Assembly (NCBI GenBank): GCA_951799405.1 | Contig: OX637337.1 | Span: forward strand, 15,126,347 to 15,190,346 | Origin: Agapetus fuscipes | Lineage: Eukaryota > Arthropoda > Insecta > Trichoptera > Glossosomatidae | Direction: 5' to 3' | Length of the DNA stretch: 64,000 bases | Part shown: in pieces, positions 56,901 through 64,000 of the stretch | Position numbering within the stretch: position 1 is the first letter of the stretch | Layout: the number at the start of each line of letters is the position of its first letter | The notes under the pieces: generated by a model | Told to the model about the DNA's origin: nothing | The model's input: only the letters and a program-made list of their open reading frames with translations | The model's database searches: none | Program-made: the position numbers and the translations under genes

Positions 56901-59567
56901 GCACTAGTCTGATGGGAGACCTGCTGGAGATGTCGAAGCAGATGATGAGGTCCACGCTGCCGACGTCCAGCCCCTCCTCCCCCACACAGGTGGACACCAG
57001 CACGTTGCAGGAGCCCTGCCGGAACAGCTGCATGATACGCAGCTGCTGCTTCTGCGAGAGAGCCTTTATTCCTGACTCCTTGCCGGCTCCTGGACCAAAA
57101 AAAGCATAATCACACCTATTCATAGGCTACCTTTGTAAATGGGAACAATGACTGCCTCCCTCCAGTCCATCCGTACTACTTCGGCATTTGTACAAAGCTT
57201 ACACAATACATACATCTATTTGATAAAACATTCACAGCAGACTTCCCTTGATCTATTATCTAAAAACTAAGTTGCAAAGATATGTTACCATTTAAAATTA
57301 ATATTAAATGCATGCTCAGACACCTGTAGGTTTGCGCTTACAAATGAAAAATGTGTTATCTGTTGAACATAACCTAAAAACGTGCATGCTGTCATTACTA
57401 ATGGTGACATTGAGGAAAGTTGGGTATCAAATATTGAGTAAATCAGTCACAACAAGGGCAACTCGTAGAATGACACATTTATCCTTTTGCAGTTGTCATT
57501 AAAACTATGAGAACTTGATGTTTCCACAACTCATTATTTTGCCAAACTGCCTGTTTATGGAATGAATTACGGGCATCTGTGTCCCCACCCCAATTTAACT
57601 TTATTAAAGACATTATGTGAGAAATACTTGAAAAATTCTAATTTCAAATAAAATTCTGTGACAATAATAATAATATTAGGATGATTTATTTGGTGAGCGC
57701 TGTTTTTGTGTGTATCACACCTCAAGAGCCCTCTGCGAGCTTGGTCGTCGCTGTAGAAAGCGCCAATTCTCAAGCAAGACCCAGTTGTTGTAAGGTTGGA
57801 TGGACCTTTCAGTGACTGGTCTTTGGTAAAGGTTTATGAATTTTTCAACCCAGCGATGAGCACATTTGGAAATATAAATGGTAAATTTTTTGTGCTCCGC
57901 CGGGATTCTAATCCACAATCTTCCATTTACGAGTCCGAAGTGTTGCCACTGGACTACGGACCGGACCAAATACATAAACAATCATTTAAAATCTTGTGAC
58001 TCTTCCTTAGAAATCCAGCTGTGCGACGTCACAGTGTGTTCCAGAGTCCATTCACAAAACGTCACTTTAAAAAGTTGTCTTATTATTATTATAATTCTTA
58101 TTATTTACCTGAGGCAGCTCCCAGTCCCTGGCCTATGAACATGTGGGGTCTAATGTTGGGCCGGCATTGCAGCAGCAGGCAATGCACCAAGTTCACACTC
58201 TCCCTGTACTCACAGAACACTGCAAGCATAGAAATGCACAATGATATTTCATTTAGTCACACCTCAAGGGTTCTCTAAAATATCAAAAACCTTCATAATC
58301 AACTACACCCACTCTACAACTCCAGTAGAGTCCGCAGAGAAGTTTTCTGTATGAATTTATTACGGCCAGAAATATTGTTCTAAAGGGAGTGCCCCGTCTG
58401 GATTTTCCATCACAGAGAGCGACCAACTGAGGATCTTGGAGCATGCCGCTGTTAGGAGGTGGAATACCTCTTGGCAGGGGAGCTCCAAGGGCCTCCGCTA
58501 TAGAGGTGTTCAGGGAGCCATTCCATCTAGACCATGGTTTGCTGGAGCCAGATTGTCTAGAAACCACATCACCATTATCTGTTGTATGCGCTTTGGACAC
58601 GTCAGACTAAACAACCATTTGTTTAAGTTGGGGCTAGTCAAATCCCCGGACTGTGACTGAATAGCGGCCAGGATCTTGAGACTATAGATCATATTTTTTT
58701 CAGATGCCCTTTACGAGATGCATTAGATATTTATTACAAATTCAAAAAAATTCATTTCCGGTAAACACCTTTTGGCATTTAATGCCTCCAAAATTAATAG
58801 CATTTTGTTCAAATCTATTCTTAAAAATTGTATAAAAATCTAAAATTATCACCAATATGTTTAAAACTAATTCTTAAACCTTCCTGCAACTAAAATATGA
58901 ATCCACGGCTGTAACATCCTTCAGGGTGGGATGCCAAAAAAAAGTATATATATATATTGATCTATTCCATTTTAGGCCTTCTTGCTTCTTTTTTACGATG
59001 GACCATGATCCAGATCCAGAAGAAGACAATCCAGCATCACATGATAGTGATGAATAAGTTAGTTTTTTTTTATCCATTCTGGCTCCACTTTCCGCAAAGT
59101 CAATTGTCTGCTATTCACACCAGTTTGCTTGATGAGTTCCGCGAGGTACAGTTGCGTCCTCACATAGAGTGCCCTATATGTCATTGAGCACAATTGATGC
59201 TGTGGAGCGCGAAATCAATGCAGCTCACACAACAGTGTGAACTGTAATTGCAACGCTGTCACCCTTCCACTAGGGGTGGCCAGAACCTCTGTGAGTCGCT
59301 CTGATTATTTGAGGGCCTCATTTCACAAACAACCCTCATTTCTATCCTGACATCCTCTCAGTTCATTCATATCCATTACTTTTTTCACACATTTTCTTCT
59401 TTTACATTCACTTTGTATTTGAACTGAACAGCGTAAAAAGTAGTTGAGACAAAATTACCAATGGCTTTGGTTTCCTGTCCTCTTATTTTGGCTTCAGCAA
59501 AGTGGTCCAACATTGTTTTCCGTAAATGATCAAACTTGGGATGCCCGTACTTTAGATCTCCTTGAAT
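47701..59567 (-). CDS. FANCM: FANCM orthologue, 3' part (helicase lobe 2 to C-terminus), 11 coding exons
   Basis: Minus-strand exons 59459-59567, 58109-58219, 56897-57089, 56186-56255, 55537-55725, 54546-54726, 53695-53886, 50848-53057, 49741-49925, 48709-48817 and 47701-47961. The total is 3810 nt, 1269 aa plus stop, with every phase closing. Helicase lobe 2 is clear: KAIVFCEYRESVNLV (motif IV region), STCVGEEGLDVGSVDLIICF (motif V) and RLVQRCGRTGRERGGKVVIL (motif VI). Next come the FANCM-specific RDSLNKRVLQSKELLKN and LSEWTEWQR blocks. A ~740-residue Lys/Ser/Asp-rich disordered linker follows, then QEVDMQAKYLQSVRSPV and the DSFCV segment typical of FANCM. Family role: ATP-dependent translocase that remodels stalled forks and recombination intermediates in the nucleus. 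The protein ends ...DDDIFS without any ERCC4-like nuclease or HhH region. The DEAH lobe (motifs I-III) is missing from the window and should lie upstream, beyond 64000. One intron appears to use a GC donor (53695). Convergent with CDC5L. Confidence 0.93.
48105..48318. mobile_element. Foldback element family D, FANCM intron
   Basis: Both arms are present (GGAGCTTTAGGCCTACACAA; CTCGGAAAGTAATTCTCCAG) around GGGCTTCTTCAGCGTGAAGG. Confidence 0.65.
48709..48817 (-). CDS. FANCM: FANCM exon
   Basis: Encodes SPVKQFGKFKIPEMPRRHVN VLSQVDDHDNDVTYEF. It follows SVR as in vertebrate FANCM (SVRSPV). Phase 0 end at GTAAGA. Confidence 0.87.
48945..49118 (-). mobile_element. SINE family A, diverged
   Basis: GGCAAGGCCCACTTGCTG and TTTTTTGCTCCACCTAGGAT followed by GACTACAGACCAGTC, a degraded tRNA-like head. 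FANCM intron. Confidence 0.5.
49441..49648. repeat. Foldback with 36-bp perfect arms
   Basis: Left arm 49441-49476 (GAGGGCCTTAGAATCAAAAA...) and right arm 49613-49648 are exact inverted copies. Inside is a second hairpin GTGGTCCATAG/CTATGGACCAC. FANCM intron. Confidence 0.9.
49741..49925 (-). CDS. FANCM: FANCM exon
   Basis: Encodes KKKKRICEFIDYEAVLSDDT, an acidic stretch and EVDMQAKYLQSVR, matching the human segment ending MRAIYMKSVR. Phase 2 end (Arg split). Confidence 0.88.
49985..50218 (-). repeat. R245 copy, FANCM intron
   Basis: Complete copy on the minus strand, from TAAGTTGCAAAGATATATG to GGTGGTCAGCCTCATAC. Confidence 0.75.
50283..50432 (+). mobile_element. SINE family B, headless copy
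   Basis: Contains CTGGCCCCCTTACCTG and CACTATATGTGTAGCTTAGT, the reverse orientation of the other copies. FANCM intron. Confidence 0.6.
50848..53057 (-). CDS. FANCM: FANCM large linker exon
   Basis: A 2210-nt exon, 736 codons without a stop, encoding FVSQVVPRLTPEKVSKKSSP and then a Lys/Ser/Asn/Asp-rich, mostly disordered chain. Four copies of an [ST]P/SV-[IV]-L-[CY]-S-Q motif occur at about 51484-51524, 51867-51906, 51971-52017 and 52113-52150. Short acidic-aromatic motifs (DDIFGDSF, LDFFGLESIEDMF) lie near the N-terminal third. Vertebrate FANCM likewise has a long linker carrying partner motifs in this position. The exon ends at a GTGTGT donor, phase 0. Confidence 0.88.
53165..53395 (+). 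mobile_element. SINE family A, diverged
   Basis: Head TAGTAGTTAACTCTATAGAC and TGAGTTTGATTCCTGGTGG, body TCCATCCAGCCTTACAGG. A second, inverted head fragment (53400-53520) follows. Confidence 0.55.
53695..53886 (-). CDS. FANCM: FANCM exon with probable GC donor
   Basis: Encodes DNILNTEDTLDAKPALNLSE, WTEWQRNLQYSVKIGHSSDS and MLSEVLQYADN, matching the human LSLSEWRLWQ...HSDRCRHFIGLMQ. The best 3' boundary is AAG|GCAAGT (GC-AG class). It gives phase 1, as the next exon requires, and excludes a downstream LINE-tail repeat at about 53530-53600. A GT site at 53642-53643 would also keep phase. Confidence 0.75.
53910..54160 (+). repeat. R245 copy, FANCM intron
   Basis: Complete copy, CTTGACTTAAGGGTTGGTAT to TTGCAACTTAGATTATAG. 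A 28-bp inverted 5' end follows at 54228-54255. Confidence 0.75.
54395..54492. mobile_element. Foldback element family D, half copy, FANCM intron
   Basis: ATGAAGAAGCCCATCGCAGA and CAGATCCCAGAAAGCAACTC match the right arm. Confidence 0.55.
54546..54726 (-). CDS. FANCM: FANCM exon
   Basis: Encodes GQAKIKDMFKKRSLGSDNDF, then SKNDFLQMYPNGIPTFNFFK. Phase 0 start, phase 1 end at GTGAGA. Aligns with the human 'WFLSEEEFKLWNRLY' neighbourhood by order rather than strong identity. Confidence 0.8.
54780..55432 (-). mobile_element. LINE RT C-terminal region, FANCM intron
   Basis: Encodes LLYSALVRSRLEYGSLVWAP, MLERVQKKFLRFLYMRTYGY and FSSLEARRNEVLIVHFIRLI, ending at a stop near 54905, then a short 3' UTR with a TAGATAGATAGA tract. 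The ORF is uninterrupted, so it is a fairly young 5'-truncated copy. Confidence 0.75.
55433..55532 (+). mobile_element. RTE C-terminal fragment at a FANCM donor
   Basis: Encodes GKRARGRGRQRNGLIKL- and WDAQSE-like residues, compared with GKRGRGRPRKQWIDQI...WNLQSG. Ends 5 bp from the donor of the exon ending at 55537. Confidence 0.6.
55537..55725 (-). CDS. FANCM: FANCM exon
   Basis: Sixty-three codons, TLRECIMQRDSLNKRVLQSK and FPSNVVPECQKMFIKVD, matching the human block ending in MVPDGINPKLHKMFI. Phase 0 at both ends. RTE-derived sequence abuts its donor. Confidence 0.9.
55815..55975 (-). repeat. R245 partial copy, FANCM intron
   Basis: TGCGCTTACACATGCCGCATG to ACCAACTTATGAGTCAAG, minus strand; the distal 3' end is lost. 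Confidence 0.65.
56186..56255 (-). CDS. FANCM: FANCM exon (motif VI)
   Basis: Encodes (R)CGRTGRERGGKVVILVTEG KEHQ, the QRxGRxGR motif of SF2 helicases. Acceptor TTTCAG, donor GTGAGG, phase 0 end. Confidence 0.93.
56344..56390. repeat. Hairpin with 21-bp arms, FANCM intron
   Basis: CCTGTATGTTGGTCTTCTCT mirrors AGAGAAGACCAGCATACAGG with one mismatch; 5-nt loop. Confidence 0.93.
56400..56582. other. FANCM intron, unrecognised
   Basis: No repeat recognised between the 56344-56390 hairpin and the duplicated exon array. Confidence 0.35.
56583..56725 (-). pseudogene. Tandem copy 2 of FANCM motif V exon, truncated
   Basis: Nearly identical to copy 1 over most of its length (ACTGCCGATGTCTGGCTACT, ACGTGGGCAACAGCATATTA). 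It decays toward 56583 and lacks the donor. Confidence 0.8.
56726..56896 (-). pseudogene. Tandem copy 1 of FANCM motif V exon
   Basis: 171-bp unit homologous to 56897-57067 (about 131 bp exon plus 40 bp intron). It keeps the GTAATA donor but has an in-frame TAG where the functional exon reads GGG CTG. Confidence 0.85.
56897..57089 (-). CDS. FANCM: FANCM exon (motif V)
   Basis: Encodes GIKALSQKQQLRIMQLFRQG, STCVGEEGLDVGSVDLIICF and SPIRLVQ. The Arg of motif VI is split by the next intron. Two downstream tandem copies of its 3' part lie at 56583-56896. Confidence 0.95.
57125..57205 (-). mobile_element. RTE RT fragment, FANCM intron
   Basis: CCTTTGTAAATGGGAACAATG and CCTCCCTCCAGTCCATCCG match the plus-strand reading of the intact RTE near 21150-21190 (YKGKG region). 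Confidence 0.6.
57660..57966 (-). mobile_element. SINE family A, complete, second tail type
   Basis: TTAGGATGATTTATTTGGTG, CACCTCAAGAGCCCTCTGCG, the body, and head CTACGGACCGG at the right edge. FANCM intron. Confidence 0.75.
58109..58219 (-). CDS. FANCM: FANCM exon (motif IV region)
   Basis: Encodes FCEYRESVNLVHCLLLQCRP and RPHMFIGQGLGAASG, equivalent to the human SSFRDSV...FVGHASG. Phases 1 and 1; acceptor TTGCAG, donor GTAAAT. Confidence 0.9.
58290..58870 (+). mobile_element. I/R1-like LINE C-terminal relic, FANCM intron
   Basis: Reads RNHITIICCMRFGHVRLNNH and LFKLGLVKSPDCD, then a degraded HIFFRCPLRDALD-like segment. This is the region after RNase H in I/R1-type LINEs. Confidence 0.6.
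59245..59420 (-). mobile_element. RTE 3' end fragment, FANCM intron
   Basis: CTTCCACTAGGGGTGGCCAG and CATATCCATTACTTTTTTCAC, the RTE 3' end in minus orientation, 40 bp from the most upstream FANCM exon. Confidence 0.55.
59459..59567 (-). CDS. FANCM: FANCM exon (start of helicase lobe 2)
   Basis: Encodes IQGDLKYGHPKFDHLRKTML and DHFAEAKIRGQETKAI, matching the YSHPKLxxLxxxxxEHF stretch that precedes motif IV. Phase 0 acceptor, phase 1 donor. This is the most upstream exon I can recognise in the window. Confidence 0.85.
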
Positions 59568-59689
59568 CTGAAAAATGCAAGTTCATCCTTAATTTCTTAA
59601 TACAAACCCAGGAAAAGAGTACACAATGAGGAGATATCCGTTATTATATTACCCTTCGGGGTTGTCATTCGCTTGGAGTTCGATTTTTA

Positions 59690-59776
59690 AATTATAAAAA
59701 TCATCTACTCCCGGGGATCGAACTCGAGACCTCCCGGGCCGGAAGCAGCGACTTTGCCAATTGGGCTATCCCGTGA
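59690..59776 (-). repeat. tRNA-like sequence
   Basis: The minus strand reads GGGATAGCCCAATTGGCAAAG and GAGTTCGATCCCCGGGAG, boxes A and B of a pol III promoter. Probably a SINE head; without folding I cannot rule out a decayed tRNA. Confidence 0.4.
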
Positions 59777-60064
59777 TTCTTCAGCACGTCAAAAAAAAAA
59801 ACTTATAAAGTGTAAAGCACGGACTCGAACCTAATTTAATTGTACATCTGTTGCACAATTGTTGGCTAACTTTTATAATAAAATAATATAGAGGCGCTAT
59901 CCTATTTTCAAACAATTATTTTCAAAATTATGTACATAAATTATAACATAGAGGCGCTATCCTACTTTAAACAAATAATATCACATAAAATTTGTAACAC
60001 AAATAATAACATAATATTATGTATTTTTTGACAGGAAAAAATAAACTGACGAATACACGTTCAT

Positions 60065-60810
60065 GAAAGTTGACGCATGTGAACATACAACATAAGAATC
60101 TCAAATAAGTTGCAAAGATACATATTACACGTATTCCCACAAGCACAAACGTGTAAGATCACGCTTACACATGCTGCATGTGGACTAACAACATAAAAAC
60201 CCTACCCTCAGAAGTGAAATTTTCAAAATGAACAATTTTATACAGTATGGATAGTCAGCCTCATACCAACCTCAAGGAAATTATTTTGTTTAATTCTATT
60301 TAATAATTAATCAAAGTTGCAAAGATAAAGTACATATGAGATTCACATTTAATGCATTTTCCAGCATTTTCACAAGCAGAGACGTATTATCTTCGCGCTT
60401 ACACGGGCTGCATGTGTACTTACAACATGAAACTGCTATCACAAAATAATGATCATAAGCCCTGCAACTCACAACAAATGCATGCCCACGTTCGCGCTCA
60501 CAAATGCTGCATGTTACAAATTTAAATCCAGACCTCAAATGAACATACCTAAACCCTGACTCTTATAGTGCCCTTCACTGAAACAGGGGTGACATTGGCA
60601 AAGTGAACCATTTTATACGGTATGGGTGGTATTTGATCATAATTTTGTTTCCTGTTACATATTTTATTTCATTGTAGGCTTACTATCTTACAACCTTCGC
60701 GCTTACAAATTAAAATCTTAACCTCAAATGAACATAAGCCCTGCAACTTTTGCCGACCTTCCCTGGAACAGGGCTGGCATTGACAAACTGAACCATCCCG
60801 GAACGACGTC
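60065..60810 (-). repeat. Cluster of four R245 copies
   Basis: Minus-strand copies or fragments at about 60065-60275, 60305-60470, 60475-60635 and 60690-60810, each with the GCTTACACATG-like and AAGTGAACCATTTT blocks. Confidence 0.65.
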
Positions 60811-60939
60811 GATGGGACATAATAAAGTGTTTATAAATCTAATTGGGCGAACCAAATGCAAAGTGTAAAATGTAACCAGTTGAAGATTTGTGAAGAACTA
60901 CTTATATACAATTATTTTCGACGCACGCATAACGCAGTC

Positions 60940-61010
60940 CGTGGCCGAGTGGATTACGTCCCTGCTTCTCACCCGCGCGAGGCGAGTTCGAGCTCGGTGG
61001 AGATCATCTT
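60940..61010 (+). repeat. tRNA-like sequence
   Basis: GTCCGTGGCCGAGTGGATTA (box A, Leu/Ser-like) and CGAGTTCGAGCTCGGTGG (box B-like), followed by T/A-rich sequence. Most likely a SINE head. Confidence 0.4.
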
Positions 61011-61184
61011 TTTCCTATTTTTTTACATATAATTTTAAAAATATTTTGAAATATGGCTTTTATATTAAAATAAAAACGAATATGAAAAAACCTTTAAACT
61101 AAGTAAACACGAAAGAAAAAAAATTCCTTATTTATATTACCCTACGGCCTACGTAATTAATTTTTTTTAAATTGTGCTACTTGA

Positions 61185-61440
61185 CTGATAGGGTAGTATG
61201 AGGCTGGCCTCCCGTGTTGTAAAAAATTGTTCACTTTTGCCCATGCCACTCCAGTTTCAGGAAAAGGCGGCAGGAGTTGCAAGGTTTATGTTTATGTGAG
61301 GTTTTTTAATTGTTATTTGTATGCACACATGCAGAATGATTAGGCGCGAACCCACATGTGCCTGTTTGTGAGCATGCATTTAATATGAGCCTTAAATGTT
61401 AATATATCTTTGCAGCTTAGATTATAGATTATAGACGTGG
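61185..61440 (+). repeat. R245 copy
   Basis: TAGTATGAGGCTGGCCTCCC to TTTGCAGCTTAGATTATAGA, complete but diverged. Confidence 0.7.
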
Positions 61441-61514
61441 TCGTCAATCCCGGAGTTCCCGTATGCTCGAACGTGAGTGCTGGAAAAACATTATGAATGG
61501 CTATTTTCACACCT

Positions 61515-61585
61515 ATTTCAGAGAGGCGTGGGTTAGTGGTAAACACGTTTGTTTATAGACTCTGATGTCTTGGGTTCGTGTCCAG
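61515..61585 (+). repeat. tRNA-like sequence
   Basis: GTGGGTTAGTGGTAAACACG and TTGGGTTCGTGTCCAGA form box A/B-like blocks. Likely another SINE head. Confidence 0.35.
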
Positions 61586-61784
61586 AATTTTTTTCTCTTC
61601 TTTTATTTTTATTACTTTTTTTCTTTTATCCTGAAACATAGGCATGCTTATGATATTTCATCGACAATATTTAATGCATGTGGAAATATATTATAGAAGA
61701 TTGTTTTCTAACAAGGTGTGAGGGTGGGCATGCGCTAATAAGAATATTATATCGGTTCACAGATCCTGAGGCTTATAATCTATA

Positions 61785-61990
61785 ATTTAAGTTGCTAGGA
61801 TATATAAATATTAAAAGCTCATATCAAATGCATGCCCACAAACAAACATGTGTAAGTTCACGATTACAAATGCTGAATGTGCACTTACAAATTAAAATCT
61901 AAGCGTCAAATGAACATAAATCCTACAACTTTTGCCGACCTTCCCCGGCACATTGGCAAAGTGAACCATTTTTACAGTATGGGCAGTAAA
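61785..61990 (-). repeat. R245 copy
   Basis: TTTAAGTTGCTAGGATATAT to AAAGTGAACCATTTTTACAG, minus strand. Confidence 0.65.
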
Positions 61991-62129
61991 TTTCTCCTCT
62001 GGTTGTAAAATTCAAAATTGACAATTTGAGACTTTTCTTGTTGACCTGTTATGCTCCTGTAGTGTCAGAGTGTATGGAGGTGAGAATGCAGTTGTACATG
62101 AAAGGAAGAAAGGAAGAAGAATGAAAACA

Positions 62130-63020
62130 TTACAATTTTGGATGGTATGAATAGATGGATAGGTACGCAAAGAGAAAGAATGTTTGATAATTATTGGTCC
62201 TGGTGGACGAAGTGTAGTCAATGATAATAGACAAAATCTGATCGCTTTGTGTGCGGAGCACAGTCTTTTTGCATAAACGCTTGGTTTCTGCATAAGGATG
62301 TGCATCAGTACACAAGGCAGATTGTGGGAAGTCGCACAATCATTGACTACATCTATGTGGATGAAAGACTGAGAGGATCTGTAAGAGAATATTTGTAAGT
62401 CTACCGCGGGCCTGAAAAAGGCAGTGACCACTGTCTCTTATGTGCTAAAATAATGATTGGTGAAGTATGAAAGAAAGAAATAATGTAATTTGAAAGAGAA
62501 TGTGAAAGTTAAGGTACAAAAGAATGTGATGAGATGGTTTGGGCATGTGGAAAGATTAAATGATGATAGTCTGACAAAGTATGTATTCAGAGGTAGTGTG
62601 AAAGGAAAAAGAGGTAAGGGACGACCGAGAAAAGTACGGAGTTATCAGATTGTGGAGATTGTGAAAGAATGGGATGTAAAAAGCGAGCGTAAAAGAAGAA
62701 AATGCATGAAAAAGGTGATGGATATGAATGAATTGAAAGAGGTATGTAAGGATAGGAAAAAATGGAGGTAGCTCTGCAGAGGCTCTGGCCACCCCTAGCG
62801 GAATGGCGACAGAGTTACAGTTACAGTATGAAAGAAGAAACGCAAGAAGAAAGCAAAAATGTTTACACTAAAAGGAGAAAGGTTGAATGATGAAAATGTG
62901 AAAGAGAAGTATGTATCAGAACTCCACAAAATTTTAAATGAAAATAAACACGAGAAGAATAAGAATAAAAAAGATTTTGAAATTATTTTGAAAGATCTGA
63001 AAGAAAGAATGATTGAATGA
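62130..63020 (+). mobile_element. RTE relic with a second RTE 3' end inserted
   Basis: 62130-62463 reads as decayed RTE endonuclease (GMNRWIG, IALCAEHSLFA, TIIDYIYVDERLRGS-like). 62490-62824 is an RTE C-terminus and 3' end (MRWFGHVERLNDDSLTKYVF). 62837-63020 resumes the first copy just after its endonuclease (LNDENVKEKYVSEL). AGTATGAAAGAA flanks the insert on both sides. Confidence 0.75.
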
Positions 63021-63029
63021 ATGAATATC

Positions 63030-63212
63030 AGAAAAATTTATGTTATAAAAGACATACAAATCTAAATTTTATTTTACAAAAGTTGCATTTAAAATTTTAC
63101 ATGTTTTAAAATATAACAATTTTTAACGCAATAAAACTATGTGCAATATACACAATGCCAAATGTTAAGGGGTTGGGCTGCGTAGCAGCCAGGGGCAACG
63201 CCCCTAGTCAAT
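63030..63212 (-). repeat. Element with paired GC hairpins, copy 2
   Basis: Inverted relative to 26889-27060, with both hairpins conserved including their TAC/GTA loops. Confidence 0.6.
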
Positions 63213-63700
63213 CTATAATCTAAGTTAGAAAGATATGTAAACATTTAAGGCTCATATAAATGCACGCCCACAAGAAGACGAATGTAAAAGTTTGCACTCA
63301 CACATGTTTTTTTTTTTTTTTTAAATAGATTTGTGGAAAAGAATGCAATCCACCAACCTATTTTGCCTGGCCAGTTGTCTTCATGCGAAAGCAGAAGCTT
63401 GTGTGCATGCAACGGCATCTGTTGAACCAGGGTCGAAGTTATCGTCGCGGGATTCGAACCAGCGTTATCCGGTTCCAAATAACCTGTCTCGATCCCCACG
63501 GCTATAACACCGACTGTTGCATTCTCTCAGTTCATGTTGCATGTGTAATTACAAAATAAACCAAACCTCTCATGAACATAAACCTTGCAATTCCTGCCAC
63601 CTTTCCCTGAAACCAGGGTGACATTAGCAAAAGCGAACTAAGTTTTTACAGCATTGGGAGTCAGCCTCATGTAAACCTCAACCTTAAGTCAAGGAGCTTA
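63213..63700 (-). repeat. R245 copy interrupted by SINE C
   Basis: Outer parts 63213-63307 and 63521-63700 are the 3' and 5' portions of one minus-strand copy; the SINE occupies the middle. Confidence 0.65.
63308..63520 (-). mobile_element. SINE family C, complete copy
   Basis: On the minus strand it starts with a tRNA-like head (GTTATAGCCGTGGGG as box A region, GGTTCGAATCCCGCG as box B). It continues through the body shared with 19008-19125 and 39465-39720 and ends in a 16-nt A-tail. It is inserted in a copy of the ~245-bp repeat. Confidence 0.75.
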
Positions 63701-64000
63701 AACTAATCAGCGTGATTTAGCCACACTAGGGAGAAGACGCAGGTTTTTAGACATGATTTTTCTTTACAAAATAATTAATCATCACATTCACCCAGCCCCC
63801 TTTAAGAAAACGTTTTATTAACTAAAAGTCCTTCAAACATCCTCTCCTCATAAACAAACCTTCACATTTCCTATATGCAGTACCAACTATGCAAACAATT
63901 CATTTTACAGACGCGCAAAGAAATCTGTCAGATGTCGACATTTTCTCATATTTCCTACTGTCATTATGAATAATGGTGAGAGAAATATGCTTCTAGAAGT
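63701..64000. other. Right edge, nothing recognised
   Basis: No exon of the FANCM N-terminal helicase lobe can be seen here on either strand. Confidence 0.5.

Noticed and set aside
59568..64000. FANCM N-terminal helicase exons
   Set aside because: I looked for Walker A and DEAH coding on the minus strand and found none; the region is repeats.

Overview
The window is eukaryotic nuclear DNA: AT-rich, repeat-laden non-coding sequence interrupted by short, GC-richer exons with clean GT-AG junctions. The gene content, arthropod RTE/CR1-type LINEs, several tRNA-derived SINE families and many small TIR or foldback elements point to an insect. A lepidopteran is my best guess, but nothing here proves the order.

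Three conserved protein-coding genes can be assembled exon by exon, and every phase closes. (1) RWDD1, minus strand, 5 coding exons, 15807 down to 8150, 239 aa, complete. (2) CDC5L (spliceosomal Myb protein of the Prp19/NTC complex), plus strand, 15 coding exons, 17520 to 44061, 790 aa, complete. (3) FANCM, minus strand, 11 coding exons from 59567 down to 47701, 1269 aa. It carries the second helicase lobe, a long disordered linker and the C-terminus; the N-terminal DEAH lobe lies beyond the right edge. RWDD1 and CDC5L are head to head, 1.7 kb apart. CDC5L and FANCM converge, with 3.6 kb between their stops. All three act in nucleic-acid or translation-factor biology, but there is no operon-like logic.

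Layout: 1-8149 intergenic, repeats only; 8150-15807 RWDD1; 15808-17519 intergenic with a LINE relic; 17520-44061 CDC5L, whose large intron 2 holds an RTE retrotransposon with an uninterrupted 1098-codon ORF; 44062-47700 intergenic repeats; 47701-59567 FANCM; 59568-64000 a further FANCM intron or upstream sequence, made almost entirely of repeats.

Most remaining sequence belongs to a few interspersed families: a ~245-bp repeat of unknown class (about 28 copies or fragments), a tRNA-headed SINE with interchangeable 3' tails, two further SINE families, a foldback element, several TIR elements, and relics of RTE, CR1/jockey-like and I/R1-like LINEs.

The most unusual observation is that one exon in each of the three genes has its 3' part, including the splice donor region, duplicated just downstream. 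In CDC5L the two copies bracket a LINE and look like an exceptionally long target-site duplication. In RWDD1 and FANCM they are tandem (109-bp and 171-bp units), and one RWDD1 copy was later split by a TTAA-flanked element.
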